Positions 22,033-31,202 of a stretch of DNA of 47,373 nt are shown here, in pieces. The translations under genes and the position numbers were made by a program. The DNA is taken from assembly GCA_002711965.1 (NCBI GenBank), contig PASM01000016.1, positions 1 to 47,373 on the forward strand, read 5' to 3'. The notes under the pieces were generated by a model. It had not been told where the DNA came from, made no database searches, and was given only the letters and a program-made list of their open reading frames with translations. Origin of the DNA: Chloroflexota bacterium (GTDB lineage Bacteria; Chloroflexota; Dehalococcoidia; UBA1151; TMED-70). How positions within the stretch are numbered: the first letter of the stretch is position 1; the number at the start of each line of letters is the position of its first letter.

Positions 22033-25000
22033 ATGAATTTTTTAATTTCCAAATTGCATATAGAAAAAATAAAAAATAATTTTTTTCCATATAAGCTGGC
22101 TATATTATTTCTGTTTATTTTTTCTTTTGTACTTAGGCTAATAGGCATCAATTGGGATTCAGGTTATTTATTTCATCCAGATGAAAGAGCGATTTTGATG
22201 CATGGGTACGATTTGAGCTTTTATTCTTTGCGATCTTTAGATTTCTTTAATTCTGATTTAAGTACCCTTAATCCAAAATGGTTTAACTATGGAAGCTTTC
22301 CTGTTTATTTTGTAAAAATAATTAGCTTGATTTCAAATCTTTTTACAAACACTTCAATTTATGAATTAAGATTGCCTTTACGCGTATTTTCTGCATTAAT
22401 TGATTCCATATCTGTAATTTTTATTTACAAACTTTCCTCAATTTTTCTCAATAAGAAATGGAGTTTACTTTGTGCTTTTTTTCTATCAATTTCTTTAATT
22501 AATATTCAAAATAGCCATTTCTTTACAACAGATATTTTTATTACTAATTTTTCTTTAGTGATAATATATTTTAGCTATTTAAATATAAAAGAAACTTCAA
22601 ACTTTAAGTCTTTTATTTTAGGTTTATTTTTTGCTTTAGGGCTAGCATTTAAGTTTTCTTTTGTAATGCTAATAATACCAATATTTTTATCCTTTTATTT
22701 ATCTAAAAAAAAGAATGAATTAGATTACATTTCTTCTTTGAAATATATGCTTATTTTTATCATCAGTTTATTACTTTCATTGTTCTTATTTCAGCCTTAT
22801 ATGTTTCTAGATTTCAATACCTATTTTTCACATATAAATGAGCAATCAAAAATGGTTAGAGGGGCGATAGATTTTCCATATACAAGGCAATACTATGAAA
22901 CGGCTTCCTTTATTTATCCATTAACTCAAATATTTAAATGGGGCTTGGGTCCATTTATTTCAACTTTTTCTTTTTTGGGTGTGATTTATTTTTTATTTTT
23001 ATCAATCAAAAAAAGATCTATTCTTGGGTTATTGATTTTTTCTTGGTTTATTCCTTATTTTGTTATCAATGCTTCCTTTCAAGTAAAATTTACTAGATAT
23101 TTTCTACCTTTGATTCCTTTTTTAATATTTTTTTCTGTCATCTTCATAAAGTTAATAAACGACAAGATTTCTTCAAAATATAAAAATAAAAAAATAAATT
23201 ATTTACTTTTCTTTTTATTATTAATTCCAACTATTCATTTTTCATTTTCATTTATAAATGGAATTTATTTTACTGAACATCCAGCATTTACTGCCTCGAA
23301 ATGGTTAAATGAAAGAGCGAATTCAAACGAATTGATAATTCAAGATCACTGGGAAGAATCAATCCCCAGGCTCCAAAATTTGAATTTATCTCATGATCGA
23401 TTAGAGCTATATAACCCTGATTCTTCAGAAAAATTTGAAAAAATCTTTAATCAATTAAGCGAATCAGAATATTATGTTATTTTTTCAAATAGGTTGTACG
23501 CAACAATCCCAAGAATGAGTGATAGATACCCTGCATCTACTTTGTTTTATGATAAATTATTTGATGGGTCTTTAGGTTTTGAAATAGTAAATTTTCAAAA
23601 GCAATCAATGAATCTTTTTGGAATTAATTATTCAGAAAATTATTTTGAAAGAATAAATATAAAAAAACCTGAATTGATATCATCTTATGAAGAAAAATTC
23701 TTTTTAAACATTGACTTTGGATGGTCAGATGAAAGTTTTTCTGTTTATGATCATCCTAATGTGATTATCTTTCAAAACAAAGAAAAATTCTCTAAAGACG
23801 AATTAATAAAAATATTAGATTTTAATAAATATGATGACATTTCTTATTTTGATTTTTCTATAGAGCTTCCATATAAAACATACGATTTTAATCCATCTGA
23901 GGAAACGACAATTTATTCAGAACAATATTTTTTATCAGAAAAGTCTATTTTTATTCAAACTTTTTTCTGGTTTATAGTTATCACCTTTTTAGGAATCATT
24001 TCTATTCCTATTTTTTATAAACTTTTTATCAACCTGCCTGATTTTGGATTTGGATTTTATAAATTTTTTGGTCTAATTATCTTCGGATTTTTAATTTGGA
24101 TTTTAACATCCAACAATGTTATTCAATTTATGATATTTGAAATTACTTTAATACTTTTTTTATTTTCAATACTTTCAACTTATATTTTCATAAAAAATCG
24201 ATCAGAAATTACTTTTTATATTTCAAAAGCTAAATTTAATATCCTAGCAATCGAAATGATATTTATGATCAGCTTTTTTAGTTTTTTGTTTATAAGGTTT
24301 TTGAATCCTGATTTATGGCATCCTTATAGAGGTGGAGAAAAGCCTATGGACTTTGCTTATCTGAATGCTATTTTACGCAGTGTTTCTTTTCCTCCATATG
24401 ATCCTTGGTTTAGTGGATACACATTGAATTACTATTATTATGGACAGTATCTTGTAGCCTTGCTTACAAAACTTTCAGGAATACCTTCCCACATTTCATA
24501 CAATTTAGCTATTCCAACATTTTTTGGTTATGCTTCTATTTTGGTATTTTCTTTTACATCTAATTTCACCTATTTATTTAGAAAAGCAAAAGGATTAAGT
24601 TTTGATTGGTATAAAATCCCATTAATTTCTGGGCTCTGTTCTATTTTATTTATCCTTATTTTTGGAAACTTTGATTCAATAATTCAAATTTATAAAATGA
24701 CATTTGGAGAGCAAGAAGTTTTTGATTATTGGAGAAGCACTCGAATTGTCTCTATGGTTTCTTCAGGTTTAGAGATAAATGAATTTCCATTTTTTACATT
24801 TCTTTTTTCTGATTTGCATGCACATTTATTAAGTATTCCGATGTTAGTTTCTTTGATATATTTGTCCTTTCTTCTTTATTACGAGAACTCATCACAATTT
24901 ATAAGATTTAAAGATATTCTTGTATTGTTCATTTTAGGGTTACTCACTGGATCAATTAAAGCAACAAACTCGTGGGATTACCCACTCTCTTTGGTTGTAG

Positions 25001-26235
25001 TTTTTTTATCAATTAATTTATTAAGTCTGTATGGACCAGGAACAAGAATATTGAAACTCTCTAAGGTTTTATTTTATTTTTCTTTATACTTTATTTTTTC
25101 TAAAATATTATTTTTCAATTTTGACAATTCATTTATTATGCCTGAATTTGCATTGGCTTTTTCTCAATGGAAAACACCTCTATGGTCTATGTTACAAATT
25201 TTATTGTTACCAACACTTTTATCAGTACTTTATGTTTTTTTGTACGCATCAAATTTTAAAGTTAAGTTTAACTTGTTTTATCCATCTTTTTTATTTTCAA
25301 AAAATAAAAAAATAATTATTTTTACAATCATCTTCTTGCTGATAATCTTTTTTATTTTATTTTATGAATTATTAACTATTTTTTCTTTAATTTTAGGAAT
25401 TTTATTTTTTGGTGCAATATGTATTTTAAAGAGAAAATTTTTCGAGAATGACTCACAGTTATTTATATGGGTTGCTTTGTTATTTATACTAGGATTTTCC
25501 ATTTCAGCTTTTACGGAACTTTTTGTTATTAAGAATGATATAAACAGAATGAATACATTTTTTAAGTTTAATTTTCAATCGTGGATTTTGTTAAATTTAG
25601 GATCAAGTATACTTATTCCTTTCATGATTAATGAAATAAATTCAAAATATAAAAAATATATTTTTATAATTACCATTACTACTCTAATAATTATAGGAAT
25701 TTCATATCCTATTTATTCAATCAAGCCTAGAATTTCAGACAGATTTGATAATAGCCAATATTCATTAAATGGAATGGAATATATGCAATATAATCAATAT
25801 TCACAGAAAGGGAATCTAATTAATCTTTCAGATTCATATAATGCATTGACTTGGATAAATCAAAATATTGCAGGAAATCCTATAATAGTTGAACATTCAA
25901 CTGATTTATATAGTTGGTCTTCAAGAATTTCAATATATTCTGGGCTTCCTTCCGTTTTAGGATGGGACTGGCATCAAAAACAACAAAGATCCTTAGAATC
26001 AAATTCGGTAATATTGAGAAAAAAACAAATCGAAGAATTTTATTCAACAAATTCTATTCAATATATAAATGATTTTCTAGAATTTTATGACGTTGGATTA
26101 ATAATTTATGGTAATGTTGAGTCTCAAAGTTTTCCTGATTTTCCAAATAGATTAGAATCTATGAATATACAGGGAATAAATAAAATTTACGATCAAAATA
26201 ATTATAAGATTTATGAGTATAATGCAACCGATTAA
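22033..26235 (+). CDS. Giant membrane protein: PMT/GT39-like glycosyltransferase N-terminus plus Chlor_Arch_YYY (DUF2298) C-terminus
   Basis: The 1400 residues contain roughly two dozen membrane helices. The N-terminal about 560 residues resemble dolichyl-phosphate-mannose-type transferases (GT-C): a first helix followed by an external acidic loop SGYLFHPDERAIL, then a FFTTDIFITNFSLV-type segment. The C-terminal part (from about 720) is the Chlor_Arch_YYY domain: HPYRGGEKPMDFAYLN, FPPYDPWFSGYTLNYYYYGQ, FPFFTFLFSDLHAHLLSIP and an extracytoplasmic end. The domain is known from Chloroflexota and Archaea. It probably transfers a lipid-linked sugar in the envelope. A HAD phosphatase gene overlaps its 3' end by 23 bases. 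The activity is inferred from fold only. Confidence 0.85.
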   Translation: MNFLISKLHIEKIKNNFFPYKLAILFLFIFSFVLRLIGINWDSGYLFHPDERAILMHGYDLSFYSLRSLDFFNSDLSTLNPKWFNYGSFPVYFVKIISLISNLFTNTSIYELRLPLRVFSALIDSISVIFIYKLSSIFLNKKWSLLCAFFLSISLINIQNSHFFTTDIFITNFSLVIIYFSYLNIKETSNFKSFILGLFFALGLAFKFSFVMLIIPIFLSFYLSKKKNELDYISSLKYMLIFIISLLLSLFLFQPYMFLDFNTYFSHINEQSKMVRGAIDFPYTRQYYETASFIYPLTQIFKWGLGPFISTFSFLGVIYFLFLSIKKRSILGLLIFSWFIPYFVINASFQVKFTRYFLPLIPFLIFFSVIFIKLINDKISSKYKNKKINYLLFFLLLIPTIHFSFSFINGIYFTEHPAFTASKWLNERANSNELIIQDHWEESIPRLQNLNLSHDRLELYNPDSSEKFEKIFNQLSESEYYVIFSNRLYATIPRMSDRYPASTLFYDKLFDGSLGFEIVNFQKQSMNLFGINYSENYFERINIKKPELISSYEEKFFLNIDFGWSDESFSVYDHPNVIIFQNKEKFSKDELIKILDFNKYDDISYFDFSIELPYKTYDFNPSEETTIYSEQYFLSEKSIFIQTFFWFIVITFLGIISIPIFYKLFINLPDFGFGFYKFFGLIIFGFLIWILTSNNVIQFMIFEITLILFLFSILSTYIFIKNRSEITFYISKAKFNILAIEMIFMISFFSFLFIRFLNPDLWHPYRGGEKPMDFAYLNAILRSVSFPPYDPWFSGYTLNYYYYGQYLVALLTKLSGIPSHISYNLAIPTFFGYASILVFSFTSNFTYLFRKAKGLSFDWYKIPLISGLCSILFILIFGNFDSIIQIYKMTFGEQEVFDYWRSTRIVSMVSSGLEINEFPFFTFLFSDLHAHLLSIPMLVSLIYLSFLLYYENSSQFIRFKDILVLFILGLLTGSIKATNSWDYPLSLVVVFLSINLLSLYGPGTRILKLSKVLFYFSLYFIFSKILFFNFDNSFIMPEFALAFSQWKTPLWSMLQILLLPTLLSVLYVFLYASNFKVKFNLFYPSFLFSKNKKIIIFTIIFLLIIFFILFYELLTIFSLILGILFFGAICILKRKFFENDSQLFIWVALLFILGFSISAFTELFVIKNDINRMNTFFKFNFQSWILLNLGSSILIPFMINEINSKYKKYIFIITITTLIIIGISYPIYSIKPRISDRFDNSQYSLNGMEYMQYNQYSQKGNLINLSDSYNALTWINQNIAGNPIIVEHSTDLYSWSSRISIYSGLPSVLGWDWHQKQQRSLESNSVILRKKQIEEFYSTNSIQYINDFLEFYDVGLIIYGNVESQSFPDFPNRLESMNIQGINKIYDQNNYKIYEYNATD

Positions 26236-26929
26236 AAATATTAAATATATATTTTTTGATATTTATGGCACTTTAGCTGGTTTTTATCCTGCAAGGGAAC
26301 AAATTCAAAAAAAAATACTATCAAAAAATGGAATTTTTTTGTCTGAAGATCAAATTACATTTGGTTACAAATTTGCAGATGAATACATGGCATATCAAAA
26401 GCAGAATAAACCTTTGCGAAGTTTGACTAGTGAAGAAAAAAAAGATTTTTTCTCAAATTATCAATTAAAAATTATTGAATCTAACAAAATATTCATTGAT
26501 AAAAAATTTGCATGGAAAATTTGGCAAGAGATTTCGAAAGAAAAGTATGAATTAAGAATTTTTGATGATGTTTTAGAAAATTTAAAATCTTTATCAGATT
26601 TAGGGTTCAAATTTGCAGGAATTACTAATATGGATATTAGAGGTGATCTTTTGATAAAAAACTTAGGTCTTGAAAATTCATTAGAATTTATAGTTACATC
26701 ATTGGAATCTGGATCTGAAAAACCTGATTCTAAAATCTTTTTAGAATCAATAAGGAGAGCAAACATCAGTGCTTTTGAAAGTATGTATGTTGGAGATCAA
26801 ATAGAATCTGATTACTTGGGATCACAAAAGATAGGAATGGTTCCTGTTCTAATAGATAGATATAAATATCATGAAGATTTTTCAGGTATTAAAATAAAAA
26901 ACCTAGATGAAATCAAGAAATTATTTTAA
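26213..26929 (+). CDS. HAD-superfamily hydrolase (phosphatase)
   Basis: The 238 residues carry the HAD motifs: FFDIYGTLAG (nucleophile Asp, DxYGT variant), a GITNMDIRGD threonine/serine motif, EKPDSKIF with the Lys, and MYVGDQIESDYLGSQKIG with the metal Asp pair. The cap is the helical type seen in haloacid-dehalogenase/phosphoglycolate-phosphatase-like enzymes. It acts on a small phosphorylated metabolite in the cytoplasm. It overlaps the preceding membrane protein gene by 23 bases (14 if the second ATG at 26222 is used), so it is co-translated. A role in a sugar-phosphate step connected with the glycosyltransferase is possible but unproven. Confidence 0.85.
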   Translation: MSIMQPIKNIKYIFFDIYGTLAGFYPAREQIQKKILSKNGIFLSEDQITFGYKFADEYMAYQKQNKPLRSLTSEEKKDFFSNYQLKIIESNKIFIDKKFAWKIWQEISKEKYELRIFDDVLENLKSLSDLGFKFAGITNMDIRGDLLIKNLGLENSLEFIVTSLESGSEKPDSKIFLESIRRANISAFESMYVGDQIESDYLGSQKIGMVPVLIDRYKYHEDFSGIKIKNLDEIKKLF

Positions 26930-26947
26930 TTTATTCTAGGTTTTTTT
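26896..26947. terminator. Bidirectional terminator between the HAD gene and glnA
   Basis: Arms AAAAAACCTAGA (26896-26907) and TCTAGGTTTTTT (26935-26946) pair over 12 bp with A-runs on the left and T-runs on the right, serving both convergent transcripts. The left arm lies inside the HAD coding region and the stop codon falls in the loop. Confidence 0.75.
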
Positions 26948-26952
26948 ATTAT

Positions 26953-28386
26953 TTATGCATCAAAAGATAGGTAGAACTCATATGGGTGAGGTCTTAACCT
27001 TATTGGGTCTACATCATTTTCACGTTTAAAATCAATCCAAGATTTTATTAAGTCTTCTGTGAAAACTCCACCTTTTAGCAAAAAGTCATGATCTTCTTCA
27101 AGAGCATCTAATGCTTCTTCTAAACTTGCAGGTACCTGTGGTAGTTTTGCTTGTTCTTCTAATGGTAATTCAAAAAGATCGTGCTCAAGAGGTTCTCCTG
27201 GGTCATAACCGTTTTCTATACCGTCTAATCCAGCAAGCAACATTGCAGAAAATGTCAAATAAGGATTACATGTAGGATCAGCTGACCTAAATTCAATTCT
27301 TTTGGCTGCTGGATTTTGGAAATACATAGGAACTCTACAAGCTGCAGATCTGTTTCTAGCAGAAAGAGCTAATATAGTAGGAGCTTCGTATCCTGGAGTA
27401 AGCCTTTTATAGGAGTTCGTAGTTGGTGCAGCAAGTGCCATTAGAGCTTTCCCGTGCTTTATTAAACCGCCTGTATAGTTGAGTCCTAATTTTGAAAATC
27501 CTCCATAACCATCTCCAGCAAAAAGAGGCTTTCCGTCCTTCCAGATAGATTGATGAGTATGCATTCCAGTACCATTATCTTCAAAAATGGGTTTGGGCAT
27601 AAAAGTTGCAACTTTTCCATGCCTTTTAGCAACATTTTTTACAACATATTTATAAGCCATTACATTATCTGCAGTATCAAGAAGAGTGTTGTAAACTATA
27701 TCTATTTCTCCTTGTCCTGCTGTGGCAACTTCATGATGTTGTTTTTCAACTTTTATTCCGAATGAGTCTCTCATAATTCGAATCATTTCGTTTCTCATAT
27801 CTTGTTGTGTATCAACAGGAGAAACAGGAAAATAACCACCTTTATGCTTTGGTCTATGAGCCATATTTGGGGTTTCTCCATCTATCATATAAGGATTTCC
27901 TGAGTTCCATATTCCTTCATCAGAATCTACATAATGCATACTACTGTTAGGTGAGTAATCAAATTGAGCAGAATCAAAAACAAAAAATTCTACTTCAGGC
28001 CCCCAAAATGAATTATCTCCAATTCCTGTACTTTTTAGATAATCTTCAGCTTTTTTTGCAATATTTCTAGGATCTTTAGAATATTTTTCATCAGATACAG
28101 GATCTTTTATATCTGCAATTACAGTTACTTGACCATCAACAAAAGGATCTATTTTTACAGTTGACTGGTCTGGAACTAGTAGCATATCGGATTCATCTAT
28201 GCTTTGGAACCCTCTGATACTAGATCCATCAAAACCTGTTCCATTTGTAAATAGAGCATCATCTACTTCACTTATAGGAACAGAAACATGTTGCCAAACG
28301 CCAGGGAGATCAATAAATTTTATATCTAAAACATCACATCCGTTATCTTTCATTAGCTTTAGTGCATCTTTTGATTCATTAGCCAT
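26953..28386 (-). CDS. glnA: Glutamine synthetase type I without the adenylylation tyrosine
   Basis: The 477 residues include GTGFDGSSIRGFQSIDESDM, the metal/ATP region GPEVEFFVF, KQHHEVATAGQGEIDI, GTGMHTHQSIWKDG, the ATP loop PTTNSYKRLTPGYEAP and RSAACRVP. It makes glutamine from glutamate, ammonia and ATP as a dodecamer. The length and the internal segment place it in the GSI-beta group, where Tyr397 in the N-L-Y-D-L-P loop is usually adenylylated. Here the loop reads HDLFELP, so the target is Phe. Control must therefore be by expression, feedback or small proteins. A TAGGAG ribosome site precedes the ATG; the gene is divergent from a pentapeptide protein. Confidence 0.96.
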   Translation of the reverse strand: MANESKDALKLMKDNGCDVLDIKFIDLPGVWQHVSVPISEVDDALFTNGTGFDGSSIRGFQSIDESDMLLVPDQSTVKIDPFVDGQVTVIADIKDPVSDEKYSKDPRNIAKKAEDYLKSTGIGDNSFWGPEVEFFVFDSAQFDYSPNSSMHYVDSDEGIWNSGNPYMIDGETPNMAHRPKHKGGYFPVSPVDTQQDMRNEMIRIMRDSFGIKVEKQHHEVATAGQGEIDIVYNTLLDTADNVMAYKYVVKNVAKRHGKVATFMPKPIFEDNGTGMHTHQSIWKDGKPLFAGDGYGGFSKLGLNYTGGLIKHGKALMALAAPTTNSYKRLTPGYEAPTILALSARNRSAACRVPMYFQNPAAKRIEFRSADPTCNPYLTFSAMLLAGLDGIENGYDPGEPLEHDLFELPLEEQAKLPQVPASLEEALDALEEDHDFLLKGGVFTEDLIKSWIDFKRENDVDPIRLRPHPYEFYLSFDA

Positions 28387-28466
28387 ACTAAACTCCTAGA
28401 AAATATTATTAATTATAATTTTGTTATTTTATAATAACTATTAGGTGTTACAAAATTGTTAATTAT

Positions 28467-28877
28467 ATGACCAAAGAAAAACAAATTATTAATTTAGGAA
28501 AAGAATATCTAAATGATTGGATTTCAGAAAATCCAGAGAAAAGATTTGACTTAGAAGGACTAACTTTCAAAAATGAAGATTTTTCAGGATGGCGTCTTTC
28601 GAAAGCATTAATGAATAATTCGAAATTTATAGATTGTAATTTTACTGAAGCTGATCTATCTGAAATTTCTGCAATAAAAGCTGAATTTATCAATTCTAAC
28701 TTTAGTAAAACAGCTCTTTATAGAGCAAATCTTTCAAGGGCTACTATAAAAAATTCAAACTTTGAAAATTCTTGGCTATACAGATGTGTTTTTTCTAATG
28801 CAAAAATAATTGATTGTAACTTTTATCTTGCTAAAGCTCAAAAAGTACGATGGCCTGAAGGTTTTCATCTAGAATAA
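28467..28877 (+). CDS. Pentapeptide-repeat protein
   Basis: The 136 residues have a charged N-terminus followed, from about residue 28, by a run of A(D/N)LxX-like pentapeptides (LEGLTF, EDFSG, NNSKFIDCNFTEADL, NSNFSKTALYRANLSRATI and so on) that should fold as a short right-handed beta-helix. Such proteins can be gyrase or DNA mimics (Qnr/MfpA) or scaffolds; nothing here discriminates. It is divergent from glnA with an 80-bp shared gap and no ribosome site. The opposite-strand frame over this gene has no features of a real protein. Function unknown. Confidence 0.8.
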   Translation: MTKEKQIINLGKEYLNDWISENPEKRFDLEGLTFKNEDFSGWRLSKALMNNSKFIDCNFTEADLSEISAIKAEFINSNFSKTALYRANLSRATIKNSNFENSWLYRCVFSNAKIIDCNFYLAKAQKVRWPEGFHLE

Positions 28878-28883
28878 ATTATT

Positions 28884-29780
28884 TTATACTTTTTTTCTAA
28901 CTGTAAAATAAGTTCCAATTGTAAGAAGAAAAATAGACAGAAAAAGAGCTAAACTTAAGCTTTCATCAAGCAGAAACCAGGATATGAAAATCCCAATTAT
29001 AGGTTGAAATAAATTAAAAAATGTAACTTTTCCTGGCAGATAACTTCTTAGTAAATAAGTTTGAAGAATTATTCCCATCCCTGCAATCAATATTCCTTGA
29101 TAAGCCATTGAAAGTATAAGTTTTAGCGAAATATTTAGAAATATATTTTCAAAGAATATAGCTAAAAATAATGACATTATAGACCCAACTACTGCTTCGG
29201 ATAAAATAACTTGAGATTGACCAACTCTCTGGGTAATATGAGAAACCCAAATTAGCCTTGCCCCTAAAAGCATTGCTGAAATAAGCATTAATATGTCCCC
29301 AAATAAATATTCTGTAAAATTTTGATTTATTGAATCCCAAAATAAAACTACGACTCCTGAGTAAGCGGTTATTAGCCCAAGAGTTCGAGATAAGTTTAGC
29401 CGATCATTAGGGGTAAAAAAATGAGAAAAAATTGCAGCCCACAGCGGAAATGTAACTATCATTATTATTCCGTGACTTGCAAGAGTATGAGCCTGTCCGA
29501 TATTATAAAAACCTATCTGTGCTGCAGGGAATAGTCCTGCTAAAACAATAGGAATAATATTATCCCTTTTTATTTTTAGAGAGTCTTTTTTATAAATAGC
29601 CCAAATTAATGCAATTATTCCGCCTAATGTAAACCTTAAGAACCCAACTAAAAAAGGAGTAGTATATTTCAGGCTAATTTTTACTGATGTTGGATTTCCT
29701 GACCATAAAAGGGCAACAAGTATAGATAAAAAATAACCTTTGTTATCTAGTTTCTTTCTAATGTCTTTATTATCGGCCAT
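28884..29780 (-). CDS. EamA/DMT-superfamily transporter
   Basis: The 298 residues have about ten hydrophobic helices arranged as two EamA repeats. The N-terminal repeat has LVALLWSGNPTSVKISLKY and FLRFTLGGIIALIW; the second repeat begins near FGDILMLISAMLLGARLIW. The family exports amino acids and metabolites or acts as drug/metabolite permeases. It follows trpF by 2 bases and is the last gene of the trp operon, so export of tryptophan, anthranilate or another amino-acid-like compound is plausible, but substrate cannot be read from sequence. It is convergent with the pentapeptide gene, 6 bases apart. Confidence 0.87.
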   Translation of the reverse strand: MADNKDIRKKLDNKGYFLSILVALLWSGNPTSVKISLKYTTPFLVGFLRFTLGGIIALIWAIYKKDSLKIKRDNIIPIVLAGLFPAAQIGFYNIGQAHTLASHGIIMIVTFPLWAAIFSHFFTPNDRLNLSRTLGLITAYSGVVVLFWDSINQNFTEYLFGDILMLISAMLLGARLIWVSHITQRVGQSQVILSEAVVGSIMSLFLAIFFENIFLNISLKLILSMAYQGILIAGMGIILQTYLLRSYLPGKVTFFNLFQPIIGIFISWFLLDESLSLALFLSIFLLTIGTYFTVRKKV

Positions 29781-29782
29781 TT

Positions 29783-30424
29783 TTAAGAATTACAATTATT
29801 GATAAATTTTTTTATTTTATCAATATCTTTATTTCCATCAGTTTCTACTCCTGAAGAAACATCAACACCCCAGGGATTATGCAAGTTCACAATTTTAGAT
29901 ATATTATTGTGATTTAATCCTCCTGCTACAAAAACTTTTTTTGAAAATAGGGAAGAATATTTCTCCCAATTAAATACCTCTCCAGTTCCTCCAGAAGATT
30001 TTTTTGAAAAGGTATCAAGAATTACATATTCACATTTCGATAAATATTTATTTATTTTTGCCTCAACCTCTTGAATATTATGAGATGGTTTGATGTGAAT
30101 TACTTTTAATACTTTAGTATTTATTGAATTAATATATTCTACAGATTCTTTTCCGCATAGTTGAACAAAGTCAAGATTAATTAATTCTGTTATTTTATTT
30201 ACATGATTAATCTCATGGTCTTGAAACAAACCTACAAGATTGATTTTATTATTAGTTAAATGTAATAGTTTTGATATTTCTAATGCAGTATCTTTTTGAA
30301 TATATCTTTTTGAATTTTCAATAAAATTTAGTCCCAAAAAGTCAATTTCAAGCTTACTTATTTTTTCAATAATATTTGTATCTCTTATTCCACAAATTTT
30401 AATTTTTGTTTCATTTTTATTCAT
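29783..30424 (-). CDS. trpF: Phosphoribosylanthranilate isomerase
   Basis: The 213 residues form a TIM-barrel with KICGIRD (catalytic Cys), GLNFIENSKRYI, DFVQLCGKE, LDTFSKKSSGGTGEVFNW (catalytic Asp) and VAGGLNHNNI with the phosphate-binding GVDVSSGVET. It converts N-(5'-phosphoribosyl)anthranilate to CdRP in tryptophan synthesis. Its start overlaps the end of trpC by 8 bases, so it is co-translated. It is the last trp enzyme of the operon; trpB and trpA are not in the window. Confidence 0.95.
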   Translation of the reverse strand: MNKNETKIKICGIRDTNIIEKISKLEIDFLGLNFIENSKRYIQKDTALEISKLLHLTNNKINLVGLFQDHEINHVNKITELINLDFVQLCGKESVEYINSINTKVLKVIHIKPSHNIQEVEAKINKYLSKCEYVILDTFSKKSSGGTGEVFNWEKYSSLFSKKVFVAGGLNHNNISKIVNLHNPWGVDVSSGVETDGNKDIDKIKKFINNCNS

Positions 30425-31202
30425 TTAAACTTATTTCTTTGATAATTTTAGTTCGATCTTTAGATCTCATTATTGATTCTCCTACCAACAAACCATTAGC
30501 TCCAGCTTCAATCATTCGTTTTGCATCTAAAGAATTTTTAATTCCGCTTTCAGCTATCTTAAATATATTGCCAGGTACTAAGGGAGAGATTTTTTCAAAA
30601 TTTTCTAACTCTGTTTTTAGAGTGTCTAAATTTCTATTATTTATTCCTAAAATCTTAATATCTGTTTCTAATGCAAAATCTAACTCTTTTTGATCAAAAA
30701 TCTCTACTATGACACTTAATCCTATAGAACTAGCTAATTTGTAAAAATCAATATATTGTTCTCGACTCAAAATTCTAGTTATTAGTAATATACAATCAGC
30801 GCCTAAATTTTTTGCAAGATATATTTGATATTCATCAATAATAAAATCTTTTTGAAGTACTGGAACTTTTTTGTTTTTTGAAATTTTTAAAACTTTATTT
30901 AAATCGTTATTATGCCCCTTAAAAAAATCTTCTTCTGTCAGTACTGATATTGCGTCTGAACCAGATCGAATATACATTTCTGCCTGTTCTTTAGGGTCTA
31001 AATCTTGGTCTAAACTTCCTCCTGATGGAGATTGTCTTTTCATTTCAGAAATTAAGATGTTTTTTGAATTAAGTAAGTTTTCTAAAGGGAAAAAATTATC
31101 ATAAATAAGTTTTTTATTTTTCAATGATTCTAAAGAAAGGATTTTTTTTTGATTTTTTATCCTGTCTTTTTTAGCAGATATTATTTTATCTAATATGCCC
31201 AT
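30417..31202 (-). CDS. trpC: Indole-3-glycerol phosphate synthase
   Basis: The 261 residues carry ISEMKRQSPSGGSLD with the catalytic Lys near the N-terminus, VLTEEDFFKGH, VLQKDFIIDEYQIY with the second Lys, LGINNRNLDTLKTELE and IAESGIKN plus GLLVGES for phosphate. It turns CdRP into indole-3-glycerol phosphate. The ATG shares a base with the trpD stop (TAATG). The enzyme is complete and single-domain, not fused to trpF. Confidence 0.96.
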   Translation of the reverse strand: MGILDKIISAKKDRIKNQKKILSLESLKNKKLIYDNFFPLENLLNSKNILISEMKRQSPSGGSLDQDLDPKEQAEMYIRSGSDAISVLTEEDFFKGHNNDLNKVLKISKNKKVPVLQKDFIIDEYQIYLAKNLGADCILLITRILSREQYIDFYKLASSIGLSVIVEIFDQKELDFALETDIKILGINNRNLDTLKTELENFEKISPLVPGNIFKIAESGIKNSLDAKRMIEAGANGLLVGESIMRSKDRTKIIKEISLNE

